Assembly (NCBI GenBank): GCA_948847595.1
Contig: CAQOGY010000007.1
Span: 62,001 to 126,000, forward strand
Length of the DNA stretch: 64,000 nucleotides
Source: an uncultured Bacteroides sp.
GTDB lineage: Bacteria > Bacteroidota > Bacteroidia > Bacteroidales > Bacteroidaceae
Direction: 5' to 3'
A program made the position numbers and the translations under genes. The notes beneath the pieces were generated by a model. That model was not told the DNA's origin, made no database searches, and worked only from the letters and a program-made list of their open reading frames with translations. Below, one piece after another: positions 37,753-46,024 of the stretch. Numbering within the stretch: position 1 is the stretch's first letter; each line of letters opens with the position of its first letter.

Positions 37753-39687
37753 ATGAATCGAATGAAACATTTGCTTTGTGTTCTTCTGGTAGCAGCTTTG
37801 GGAAGCTTCTCTTTCAAAGCTAACGCTTACACTGAACGCAACATGCTGCAAAAAGCGGCAGACGAAGCTACGTTGAAAAACGTGTTAGTAATGAAACAAG
37901 CTTGGGTGCCATATCCTGCTTATACAGACCGCGCCGCCTGGGACTCACTGATGGGGCCCAACAAACAACGTCTCATCGAAGCTGGTGAGAAACTCCTCAA
38001 CTACAAATGGCAACTGATCCCTGCCACCGCTTATTTGGAATACGAACGTACCGGTAACCGGAAAGTGATGGAAGTTCCTTATGACGCCAACCGTCAGGCA
38101 CTCAATACGCTGATGCTTGCAGAATTAGCCGAAGGTAAAGGCCGCTTTATCGACCAACTGCTGAACGGAGCTTATATGAGTTGTGAAATGAATTCATGGG
38201 TTTTATCCGCACACTTGCCCCGCCAGAGCAGTAAACGTTCACTTCCTGATTTCCGTGAACAGATTATCGACCTTGGTTCAGGCGGCTACGGAGCTTTGAT
38301 GGCTTGGGTACACTATTTCTTCCGCAAGCCATTCGATAAAATCAATCCTGTCGTATCTTTGCAAATGCGCAAGGCAATCAAAGAACGCATCCTCGACCCG
38401 TATATGAATGATGATGATATGTGGTGGATGGCCTTCAACTGGCAGCCGGGAGAGATTATCAACAACTGGAATCCCTGGTGTAACTCCAACGCGCTGCAAT
38501 GTTTCTTCCTGATGGAAAACAACAAGGAAAAGTTGGCAAAAGCCGTTTATCGCTCCATGAAATCCGTAGATAAGTTCATCAATTTCGTGAAATCCGACGG
38601 GGCTTGCGAAGAAGGGACGTCCTACTGGGGACATGCTGCAGGAAAACTCTATGACTATCTTCAAATTCTTTCTGATGGTACAGGTGGTAAAATATCTCTT
38701 TTCAACGAACCGATGATTCGTCGGATGGGAGAATATATGTCGCGTTCTTACGTTGGCGATGGATGGGTAGTGAATTTTGCCGATGCTTCAGCAAAAGGCG
38801 GTGGCGATCCTTTGCTGATTTACCGCTTTGGTAAAGCTGTAAACAGCGATGAAATGATGCATTTTGCAGCATATTTGCTGAATGGCAGGAAACCGTATGC
38901 TACAATGGGTAATGATGCTTTTCGTTCGCTTCAATCCCTGCTTTGCTGTAATGATTTGGCAAAAGCCACTCCGATACATGATATGCCGGACGTCACATGG
39001 TATCCCGAAACGGAATTCTGTTATATGAAGAATAAAAGTGGTATGTTTGTTGCTGCTAAAGGCGGATTCAATAATGAAAGTCATAACCATAATGATGTAG
39101 GAACTTTCTCCTTGTATGTTAATACGATTCCTGTGATTATTGATGCCGGTGTAGGTACTTATACGAAACAGACATTCGGCAAAGACCGCTATACGATTTG
39201 GACAATGCAAAGCAATTATCATAATTTACCGATGATTAATGGGGTGCCGCAGAAATACGGGCAACAGTACAAGGCTACAAATACGGTTTGCAATGAGAAG
39301 AAAAATCTTTTCTCTACGGATATAGCCGCTGCTTATCCGGTGGAAGCGAAAGTGAAGAGTTGGGTTCGTTCTTATGCACTTGATAATAATAAACTTATGA
39401 TCGGTGATGTTTATACATTGGACGAAGTTATTGCCCCTAATCAGGTGAATTTCCTAACTTGGGGGAATGTCACTTTCCCATCAGCCGGAAAGATTCGGAT
39501 TGAAGTAAAGGGACAGAAGGTGGAAATGCACTATCCGCCTCATTTTAAGGCCGGATTGGAAACAATCAAGTTGGATGATCCGCGCCTGTCCAATGTATGG
39601 GGTAAGGAGATTTACCGCATTACACTAAAGACAGAAGAAAAGAAAGAGACTGGGAAATATGGATTTGTTATACAACAAGTGAAGTAG
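37753..39687 (+). CDS. heparinase II/III-family protein (polysaccharide lyase-like)
   Basis: This 644 aa secreted protein begins MNRMKHLLCVLL with cleavage near KANA; the -7 box just upstream excludes the longer frame from 37654. It has an (alpha/alpha)-toroid with WNPWCNSNALQCFFL and DGACEEGTSYWGHAAGKLYDYLQ, then a C-terminal beta-sandwich with the family hallmark NNESHNHNDVGTFSLYVN. These features fit heparinase II/III-fold lyases (PL12/PL21 and relatives), which cleave uronic-acid-containing chains; the substrate is not certain. A small secreted protein follows it. Confidence 0.85.
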   Translation: MNRMKHLLCVLLVAALGSFSFKANAYTERNMLQKAADEATLKNVLVMKQAWVPYPAYTDRAAWDSLMGPNKQRLIEAGEKLLNYKWQLIPATAYLEYERTGNRKVMEVPYDANRQALNTLMLAELAEGKGRFIDQLLNGAYMSCEMNSWVLSAHLPRQSSKRSLPDFREQIIDLGSGGYGALMAWVHYFFRKPFDKINPVVSLQMRKAIKERILDPYMNDDDMWWMAFNWQPGEIINNWNPWCNSNALQCFFLMENNKEKLAKAVYRSMKSVDKFINFVKSDGACEEGTSYWGHAAGKLYDYLQILSDGTGGKISLFNEPMIRRMGEYMSRSYVGDGWVVNFADASAKGGGDPLLIYRFGKAVNSDEMMHFAAYLLNGRKPYATMGNDAFRSLQSLLCCNDLAKATPIHDMPDVTWYPETEFCYMKNKSGMFVAAKGGFNNESHNHNDVGTFSLYVNTIPVIIDAGVGTYTKQTFGKDRYTIWTMQSNYHNLPMINGVPQKYGQQYKATNTVCNEKKNLFSTDIAAAYPVEAKVKSWVRSYALDNNKLMIGDVYTLDEVIAPNQVNFLTWGNVTFPSAGKIRIEVKGQKVEMHYPPHFKAGLETIKLDDPRLSNVWGKEIYRITLKTEEKKETGKYGFVIQQVK

Positions 39688-39737
39688 ATATTGAAAGTTA
39701 GAAGAAATATAGATATAATTAATTAAATTACAGTAAG

Positions 39738-40439
39738 ATGAAAAAAGTATTATTTGCCGGCCTTTTGGCTATTGCAGGAGTTAGCGTAAGCGCTCAGAAT
39801 CTGATTAAAAATGAGAAGTTCGCTACAGAAGTGACCAATAAGGTGACTAATGTCAACAAAGCTACCGCAGGCGAATGGTTTATCCTGAATAATGAAGCGG
39901 ACGGAGTGACTACCATTACGTGGGAGCAAACTGGTGATGCCAAGTATCCGAATGCCATGAAGATAGATAATTCGGGTGCTGCAAAAAATACGTCCTGGTA
40001 TAAAGCTTTTCTGGGACAGCGTGTGACAGATGGATTGGAGAAAGGCATCTACGTTCTCACTTTCTATGCGAAAGCCAAAGAAGCAGGTACTCCGGTAAGT
40101 GTGTATATCAAGCAGACCAACGAAGAAAAGAATGACAATGGCAAGTACAATACTACATTCTTTATGCGTCGGGATTACGATGCCGATTCTCAGCCGAATG
40201 CTTCGGGCGCACAATACAACTTCAAGATTAAAGATGCTGATAAGTGGACTAAAGTAGTGGTTTATTACGATATGGGACAAGTGGTAAATACTATGAGTAG
40301 TAAGAAAGCCAATGCTGATTTGGAAGTGTCCGATACGGACGATGACGCTGCTATCTTGAAAGATTGCTGTATAGCTATTCTTGCTCAGAACAAAGGTGGT
40401 GTTGTAGAAATCAGTGATGTAACGCTGAAAAAGAAATAA
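39738..40439 (+). CDS. small secreted beta-sandwich protein, possible carbohydrate-binding partner
   Basis: This 233 aa protein has a clean signal peptide (SVSAQ20). The rest reads like a single CBM4/9-type jelly roll: NLIKNEKFATE at the start, GQRVTDGLEKGIYVLTFYAKAKEAG in the middle and a strand-rich end GVVEISDVTLKKK. No catalytic motif is seen. It is 50 bp after the heparinase-like gene and ends at a bidirectional terminator, so the two form a unit. It could bind the polysaccharide that the lyase cuts. Confidence 0.7.
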   Translation: MKKVLFAGLLAIAGVSVSAQNLIKNEKFATEVTNKVTNVNKATAGEWFILNNEADGVTTITWEQTGDAKYPNAMKIDNSGAAKNTSWYKAFLGQRVTDGLEKGIYVLTFYAKAKEAGTPVSVYIKQTNEEKNDNGKYNTTFFMRRDYDADSQPNASGAQYNFKIKDADKWTKVVVYYDMGQVVNTMSSKKANADLEVSDTDDDAAILKDCCIAILAQNKGGVVEISDVTLKKK

Positions 40440-40470
40440 AAGGATGAGGTTTTTAATAGTAGGTTAATAG

Positions 40471-40512
40471 AAAACAGGGCGATCAAGTAGTGATACTTTG
40501 TCGCCCTGTTTT
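40471..40512. terminator. bidirectional terminator
   Basis: AAAACAGGGCGA / TCGCCCTGTTTT is a 12-bp perfect stem between convergent genes. Confidence 0.9.
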
Positions 40513-40530
40513 ATTGGGAAATAATCTCTT

Positions 40531-41709
40531 TTATTTAATTCCGAGTTTCTTTCTCAGTTCTTTGGGCAAAGAATCTTTGTGTACCATGATGCTTATTGTC
40601 TTTGCGCGTACGTAGCTTTCAGACATATTCTGGTATCCTCCGAATTTATTGCCGTCTGCTCCCCAGGAATTCTTGGTAATGTAATATTTGGTACCATTCT
40701 GGTCTTTTACGATACCGGTGATATGCATCAGATGGTCATCAGTTGTCACAAACTTTTCATATCCTTCCTGGCGGATTTCAGGCGTTACATTGATTTCCGG
40801 ATAAGGATGCTCAAATTTGAACACTTCTTCCATACGCTGGTACTTGGGCATTGCTTCGAAACGTGCACGGTCGGTAGTAGAGTAGTCTTTCACATCTTCC
40901 ACTTGCGGGTTGATAGCTACTCCGTTTTTATAAGAGAAACCTTGTTCGCTGACATCACCGTCCCAGCATACGGTATATCCATTGTTCAGTGCGTGGTCGA
41001 TGGCGCTCATCAGTTCATCCAACGGAAGATTATACATCTGTTGGTTTTCCCAGTTGTCAGGAACTTCGGGTGAGAAAGTCTCGTAATAAGGTTTATGGGT
41101 AAAACTGGTCAGCTCTATATAGTCATTCATGTTCAGTCCCAGACTTTCTGTGAAAGATTGGGGAGTATATTCCTTTCCTTTGTAGGTGAATTTTTCAGGG
41201 AGTTTTCCCAAGTAAGTATCAAACAGATTATTGATGAGGGCGTAAAATTCAGGAGTCCGCTTTTTGGAAGCGATGTTAGCGTCCACCAAAGCCTTGAAAT
41301 AGCGTGTCAATGCTCCATGATTATGGTCTTTTTTATCGTTAAGCAAACCGGAATAAGCTTCCTCGGGAACGATACCCACTTGTTTATAGGCATTTGTGAA
41401 TGTATGAGCCAAACTCCCTTCTCCAATGTTTCCCTTTCCGCGACGGAGATAATTGTCTTCCATCTGATTCATGTACTTCTGGCGGACGATATACATCTCC
41501 GACAGATTATATTCTCCCTTTCCCATGCGGAGCAGTTCGGATTCCATGAAAGAGACGGTGGCAAAGCACCAGCAAGTACCTGTGGAACCTTGATCCTTGA
41601 CGGGAGTCGCTTTGTGGGACACAACGGTTGTGAATTCATAACCGGGTGTTTGTGCAAAAGAAGTTGCAGCTAAAAGAAGCAACGCAACCGACATTAATAA
41701 TTTCTTCAT
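40531..41709 (-). CDS. secreted C1B (bleomycin hydrolase/PepC-like) cysteine peptidase
   Basis: This 392 aa protein has a signal peptide (SFAQ20) and papain-fold signatures: Gln40 and catalytic Cys46 in KDQGSTGTCWCFA, His in DDHLMHITGI and Asn in ITKNSWG. The layout matches the C1B (PepC/bleomycin hydrolase) family, normally cytoplasmic; here it is exported. The C-terminus ends LRKKLGIK, while many C1B enzymes carry a regulatory terminal extension. The likely role is periplasmic or surface peptide trimming. Confidence 0.88.
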   Translation of the reverse strand: MKKLLMSVALLLLAATSFAQTPGYEFTTVVSHKATPVKDQGSTGTCWCFATVSFMESELLRMGKGEYNLSEMYIVRQKYMNQMEDNYLRRGKGNIGEGSLAHTFTNAYKQVGIVPEEAYSGLLNDKKDHNHGALTRYFKALVDANIASKKRTPEFYALINNLFDTYLGKLPEKFTYKGKEYTPQSFTESLGLNMNDYIELTSFTHKPYYETFSPEVPDNWENQQMYNLPLDELMSAIDHALNNGYTVCWDGDVSEQGFSYKNGVAINPQVEDVKDYSTTDRARFEAMPKYQRMEEVFKFEHPYPEINVTPEIRQEGYEKFVTTDDHLMHITGIVKDQNGTKYYITKNSWGADGNKFGGYQNMSESYVRAKTISIMVHKDSLPKELRKKLGIK

Positions 41710-41738
41710 GATATATGTGTTTTATTATCTTTTGAGTA

Positions 41739-41746
41739 CAAAAGTA
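41739..41746 (-). promoter_or_regulatory. -7 promoter box for C1B peptidase gene
   Basis: On the minus strand this reads TACTTTTG, matching TAnnTTTG, 30 bp before the peptidase start codon. Confidence 0.6.
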
Positions 41747-41779
41747 TAAAAAAAGCGAGGATACTCGAAAGTTCCTCGC
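41747..41779 (-). terminator. terminator after small ORF
   Basis: On the minus strand GCGAGGA...TCCTCGC is followed by TTTTTTT. It separates the small ORF at 41807-41944 from the peptidase gene. Confidence 0.85.
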
Positions 41780-41806
41780 CCAAATTCATATAATTAGTGT
41801 GTTTAT

Positions 41807-41944
41807 TTACATGGCAACCTGCTGTGACAGCAGTTTTTGAAGTTTACCGTTCAAGGTTTGGCACATTGCACCATTTCCCATTGCTTGATAGCGCTTAATA
41901 CGGTACTGTAACATCATAATTTTTTCATTTGCATTCTTTTTCAT
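41807..41944 (-). CDS. 45-residue basic small protein, unknown function
   Basis: The ATG at 41944 opens a frame reading MKKNANEKIMMLQYRIKRYQ and ending LQKLLSQQVAM before TAA. It is preceded by AGAGGAA as a possible ribosome-binding site and by a -7 box (TACCTTTG on the minus strand, 42018-42025), and is followed by its own terminator. The product is basic and probably one or two amphipathic helices, with no signal peptide. I recognise no family. Confidence 0.65.
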   Translation of the reverse strand: MKKNANEKIMMLQYRIKRYQAMGNGAMCQTLNGKLQKLLSQQVAM

Positions 41945-42243
41945 AATTTGTTTCCTCTTTTTTTGCCCCCCACGTTTTGAAGAGCGGTTTTACATCTTGT
42001 TTTCTTTATTAACACTGCAAAGGTACAAAATGTTTTTGAAATATATGCTGTAAAACATAAAAATCTTCTTTTTATTTTGATTTTTCTTTTTAAAGGAGGT
42101 TCGGACACGGTAGATGTTACAAACCTATTACATACATTTACAGCTACTTGTGCTGTCTTTCAGAAAAAAACTTGTAATTTTGTGGATGTGTACTTTGGTA
42201 TGCATATTTATTTGACTATCGTTTATTTAATTAACACATAAAT
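41945..42243. other. 299-bp intergenic region with two opposed promoters
   Basis: No further gene is visible. On the minus strand TACCTTTG (42018-42025) serves the small ORF. On the plus strand TAATTTTG (42175-42182) serves the transglutaminase-fold lipoprotein gene. Confidence 0.6.
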
Positions 42244-44934
42244 ATGAAAACACTCGTCCGTCTTTTGCTTGTCCCGTATTTCTCTGTATTATTATTTTCA
42301 TGCAGTGAATCCCATTTTTTGAAAGAAGAAGCTTATCGTAATCAGGTACTTCAGGATTTTGAGCAAAAACAACAGGCTCTTCCCGATGGGAATCTGTTTA
42401 CCATCCTTTCGGATAGTACTTTGACTCTCTCCGAGCGTGAAGCGCTGATGTTTCTTTATGCCTATATGCCGATAGGGGATATAACAGACTATCCCGGGGT
42501 ATATTATCTGAAAAATATTCGTCTTTCCGAACAGGCTCGCAGTGAGATGCCTTGGGGAAAGAGTGTAACCGATGAGTTATTCCGGCACTTTGTATTGCCT
42601 GTCCGTGTGAATAATGAGAATTTGGATGAATCCCGGGAAGTATTTTATGAAGAACTGAAAGAACGGGTGAAAGGTCTTTCGATGAAGGATGCGATTTTAG
42701 AGGTAAATCACTGGTGCCATGAGAAAGTGGTATATCGTCCGAGTGATGCCCGTACCAGTTCGCCGCTAGCTTCGGTGCAAACGGCCTATGGACGTTGCGG
42801 GGAAGAGTCTACTTTTACTGTTGCCGCATTGCGCTCGGTCGGAATTCCTGCCCGTCAGGTATATACTCCCCGTTGGGCGCATACGGATGATAATCATGCC
42901 TGGGTAGAAGCCTGGGCGGATGGCAAGTGGTATTTCTTTGGTGCTTGCGAGCCCGAACCGGTGCTGAACCTCGGTTGGTTCAATGCGCCCGCAAGTCGTG
43001 GAATGTTGATGCATACAAAGGTTTTCGGTCGTTATAACGGGCCGGAGGAGATTATGCTTGAGACTCCGAATTATACCGAGATTAATGTGATAGATAATTA
43101 TGCTCCTACGGGAAAGGCAGTGGTCATGGTGACTGATGCTGACGGTCAGCCTGTCATTGGTGCGAAGGTGGATTTCAAAGTTTATAATTACGCCGAGTTT
43201 TATACGGTTGCCACTAAATATACCGGTGCGGACGGTCAGGCTTCGTTGACAGCCGGACAGGGAGATATGTTGGTATGGGTTTCCAAAGACGGTAAATTCG
43301 GTTATGGTAAACTGTCTTTTGGCAAAGATGATAAGCTGGTTCTTGCTTTGGATAAGAAAGAGGGAGAAGCATATGCATTCGATTTGGACATTGTTCCACC
43401 CGCGGAAGGAGCGAATCTGCCGGAAGTAACTCCGGAACAACGTAAGGAAAATGATTTCCGGCTGGCTAAGGAAGATTCTATTCGTAATGCTTATGTAGCA
43501 ACGATGATGACTGAAGAACGTGCTAGAGAAGCACTTGACCAGGAAGCTCTTGCCAGATTCAATATAAGCGATGAAGATAAAGAGAAAATGGTAAAGATAT
43601 TGGTTGCTTCCCGGGGAAACTATAAGACGTTGCTTCATTTCATAAAAATAGCTTCAAATCTGACCGAAGAACGTTTTGACTTTGCTTTGGCACTATTGCA
43701 GCAACTTTCTGCCAAAGATTGGAGGGATGTATCTATTTATTGCCTGGTTGATTATCTACAGATTACCACTGAGCATGAAAGTGCCGAGATGGTCAACCCG
43801 CGTGTGGAAAACGAAATGTTGACGCCTTATTGCTATAATCTCAATGCTGCATTTTCGCGAAAAGAGAAAGAAGCCTTTGTGGAAGAACCATCCCGTTTGG
43901 TTGAATGGTGTAAGAAAGAGATTAAGATTAACAATGAACTGAATTCCCAGCGTATCCCTATTTCTCCGGTAGGAGTGTGGAGAGCTCGTGTTGCGGATGA
44001 AAAGTCACGTGATATTTTCTTTGTGGCAATGGCTCGTGCTTTCGGCATACCTGCCCAAATAGATAAGGTGACGGGAAAAGTGCAGTATGTGAATAAAGAA
44101 GGACGTACTATAGATGTGGATTTTGCGGAAAGTACACCGGTGCAGGCTGCTACCGGACTGTTGCGTGCCACATACAAACCAATCCGTTCATTACCCGATC
44201 CGAAGTATTATTCCCATTTTACTCTTTCCAAATTCAAGGACGGTGTATTCCAACTGTTGAACTATGACGAAGGGGATGCCGATATGGGTGCAGGTACTAC
44301 ATGGTCAAATCTGTTGAAGAATGGCACTCCACTGGATGCCGGTTATTATATGCTGGTCACCGGAACGCGTATGGCAAGCGGAGCGGTACTTTCCAAAGTT
44401 ACTTTCTTTACCATAGAACCGGACAAGACGACAACCATTGATTTGATTATGAGAGAAAGTGACGAACAAGTACAGGTAATTGGAAATTTCAACTCGGAAT
44501 CATTGTATATTCCTGTATCGGGCGGTAACTCATCTGCAACGCAGAGCCTTCTTCAAACTTGTGGAAGAGGTTATTTTGTGGTTGGTGTGTTGGGAGTAGG
44601 GCAGGAGCCTACTAATCATGCATTGCGGGATATAGCCGCTTTAGGCAGCGAGTTCGAGAAATGGGGTCGGAAAATAGTCCTCCTTTTCCCGTCCGAAGAA
44701 CAATATAAGAAATTCCATCCTGTAGAGTTTCAGGGGTTGCCGTCTACCATTACTTATGGCGTAGATATGGATAATAGCATTCAGCAGCAAATTGCTAAAT
44801 CCATGAATCTCTCCAATCAGAATGTTCTGCCCATGTTTATCATTGCCGATACATTCAACCGTGTGGTCTTTGTTTCTCAAGGATATACCATCGGCCTGGG
44901 CGAGCAATTGATGAAAACCATTCACGGATTGTAG
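42244..44934 (+). CDS. transglutaminase-fold lipoprotein
   Basis: This 896 aa protein has a lipoprotein signal with Cys20 (LLFSC). The transglutaminase-like core carries a plausible triad: Cys185 in YGRCGEESTF, His218 in DDNHAWVEAW and Asp226. A carboxypeptidase-regulatory-like beta domain follows (AVVMVTDADGQPVIGAKVDFKVYN). The C-terminal region has a second papain-like segment (SPVGVWRARVADEKSRDIFFVAMARAFGIPAQID) and a thioredoxin-like end. It probably acts in the periplasm or outer membrane on peptides; the substrate is unknown. The last codons and stop are tandemly duplicated (44925-44956). Confidence 0.85.
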   Translation: MKTLVRLLLVPYFSVLLFSCSESHFLKEEAYRNQVLQDFEQKQQALPDGNLFTILSDSTLTLSEREALMFLYAYMPIGDITDYPGVYYLKNIRLSEQARSEMPWGKSVTDELFRHFVLPVRVNNENLDESREVFYEELKERVKGLSMKDAILEVNHWCHEKVVYRPSDARTSSPLASVQTAYGRCGEESTFTVAALRSVGIPARQVYTPRWAHTDDNHAWVEAWADGKWYFFGACEPEPVLNLGWFNAPASRGMLMHTKVFGRYNGPEEIMLETPNYTEINVIDNYAPTGKAVVMVTDADGQPVIGAKVDFKVYNYAEFYTVATKYTGADGQASLTAGQGDMLVWVSKDGKFGYGKLSFGKDDKLVLALDKKEGEAYAFDLDIVPPAEGANLPEVTPEQRKENDFRLAKEDSIRNAYVATMMTEERAREALDQEALARFNISDEDKEKMVKILVASRGNYKTLLHFIKIASNLTEERFDFALALLQQLSAKDWRDVSIYCLVDYLQITTEHESAEMVNPRVENEMLTPYCYNLNAAFSRKEKEAFVEEPSRLVEWCKKEIKINNELNSQRIPISPVGVWRARVADEKSRDIFFVAMARAFGIPAQIDKVTGKVQYVNKEGRTIDVDFAESTPVQAATGLLRATYKPIRSLPDPKYYSHFTLSKFKDGVFQLLNYDEGDADMGAGTTWSNLLKNGTPLDAGYYMLVTGTRMASGAVLSKVTFFTIEPDKTTTIDLIMRESDEQVQVIGNFNSESLYIPVSGGNSSATQSLLQTCGRGYFVVGVLGVGQEPTNHALRDIAALGSEFEKWGRKIVLLFPSEEQYKKFHPVEFQGLPSTITYGVDMDNSIQQQIAKSMNLSNQNVLPMFIIADTFNRVVFVSQGYTIGLGEQLMKTIHGL

Positions 44935-44956
44935 AAAGAACGGATTGTAGAAAGAA
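44925..44956 (+). repeat. 16-bp tandem duplication over a stop codon
   Basis: CGGATTGTAGAAAGAA occurs twice in direct succession (44925-44940 and 44941-44956). The first copy holds the last codons and TAG stop of the transglutaminase-fold gene. Confidence 0.95.
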
Positions 44957-45070
44957 CAGAGCGAAGAAGGGACAGAAAGTAGTAATGCAGTGTGACAGTA
45001 TGCAATAATCGTTAATTCTCTGTATAGAGCGCACTTTTATGCGAATTAATTGTTACGTTTGTAGAGAGTT

Positions 45071-45451
45071 ATGATAAAGTATCTTTTGTGCATATTGTCA
45101 CTTGCATTCTTACTTATTGGAGGTAGTCTGTCTACCCATAAAGAAGATGTCCGGGGATTTCGGGAAACAACCGTAATCTCTTTGGAGAATGACGCAGTCA
45201 CTGCTACGACATTCACTTCAACTCCGGCAGAGAGCCATTCCTTAGGAATCCTGACTACTTTCTCACTTCCACGAAACATAACTCCCGTCAGGACATTGAA
45301 GTTTAATGATATTCCCGTCATTGTCCAGTTATTAAGTTCCCGCTCTTTCCGTTTGCCCGAGGACAAAAGGAAAATTCTTCTTTCCGACACTAATTATCTG
45401 AAATATTCTAATAGGTATTACATTTATACCTTGGCACATATCTTGATTTAG
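45071..45451 (+). CDS. small secreted protein, unknown function
   Basis: This 126 aa protein has an N-terminal signal peptide or anchor (MIKYLLCILSLAFLLIGG). The rest has no motif I recognise. TACGTTTG at 45054-45061 matches the -7 consensus but ends only 9 bp before the ATG, which would leave almost no leader. A minus-strand frame overlaps most of it but lacks a signal or promoter. I consider the plus frame more likely real. Confidence 0.5.
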   Translation: MIKYLLCILSLAFLLIGGSLSTHKEDVRGFRETTVISLENDAVTATTFTSTPAESHSLGILTTFSLPRNITPVRTLKFNDIPVIVQLLSSRSFRLPEDKRKILLSDTNYLKYSNRYYIYTLAHILI

Positions 45452-45578
45452 CCTTTCTTTTGCCATAACTATTCCTGGGAATTTGTGCAAATATGTTTTA
45501 TAAGTCCGGATAATATTCATTTCCGGGCATGCCGTGTTTGTGCATAAATGATTATACAACCTATTTTTTTATACTACT

Positions 45579-46007
45579 ATGATTCATTTATTACTATCTA
45601 CGTTGGCTATGATGGGGTTGACCTTTCTCATAGGCTTTTTCGTTGCGACAGTGATTAAGTTAATAGCTTATGCTGCCGATTCATTTGACTTTTACAGTTC
45701 CCACCGGTTGGAGTTACTTCGTCTGCATCGCTGGCGGCAACATCGTCAGAAAGTGGAAAAGCTCGTCAGGCAGATACCGCTTGAGACGGAAGAATCCATG
45801 GGAGATTACCGTGAAGACTTCAGCCGTGGCATCAACCGTAACTTTACCGGTTATGCGGGTTATTATCATGGTGTGAGTCCGGGGGCTTCGGACGAAACCC
45901 TGATGGATTATTATTATCCACGGGATACCCGCGAATTCTTTCTTAAAGAGGAAGAACGGGCGCATATCAACAAGAAAAACTTCAAGAAATCAGCTTCTGA
46001 CAAATAA
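45579..46007 (+). CDS. small single-TM protein preceding OadB (OadG-like position)
   Basis: This 142 aa protein has one N-terminal membrane helix (LLLSTLAMMGLTFLIGFFVATVIKLIAY) and a hydrophilic, Arg/Tyr-rich remainder with GYAGYYHGVSPGAS. Its place, 17 bp before an OadB-like subunit, and its topology recall the gamma subunit of sodium-pumping decarboxylases, but the tail is longer than usual and I cannot prove homology. Confidence 0.65.
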   Translation: MIHLLLSTLAMMGLTFLIGFFVATVIKLIAYAADSFDFYSSHRLELLRLHRWRQHRQKVEKLVRQIPLETEESMGDYREDFSRGINRNFTGYAGYYHGVSPGASDETLMDYYYPRDTREFFLKEEERAHINKKNFKKSASDK

Positions 46008-46024
46008 TAAAAAAGACATTCATT

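Noticed and set aside
42766..43638. 290-codon minus-strand frame
   Set aside because: It is antisense to the transglutaminase-fold gene and has no recognisable domain.
45046..45390. 114-codon minus-strand frame opposite the small secreted protein gene
   Set aside because: It lacks a signal peptide, promoter box and terminator, whereas the plus-strand frame has a signal peptide and a -7 box.
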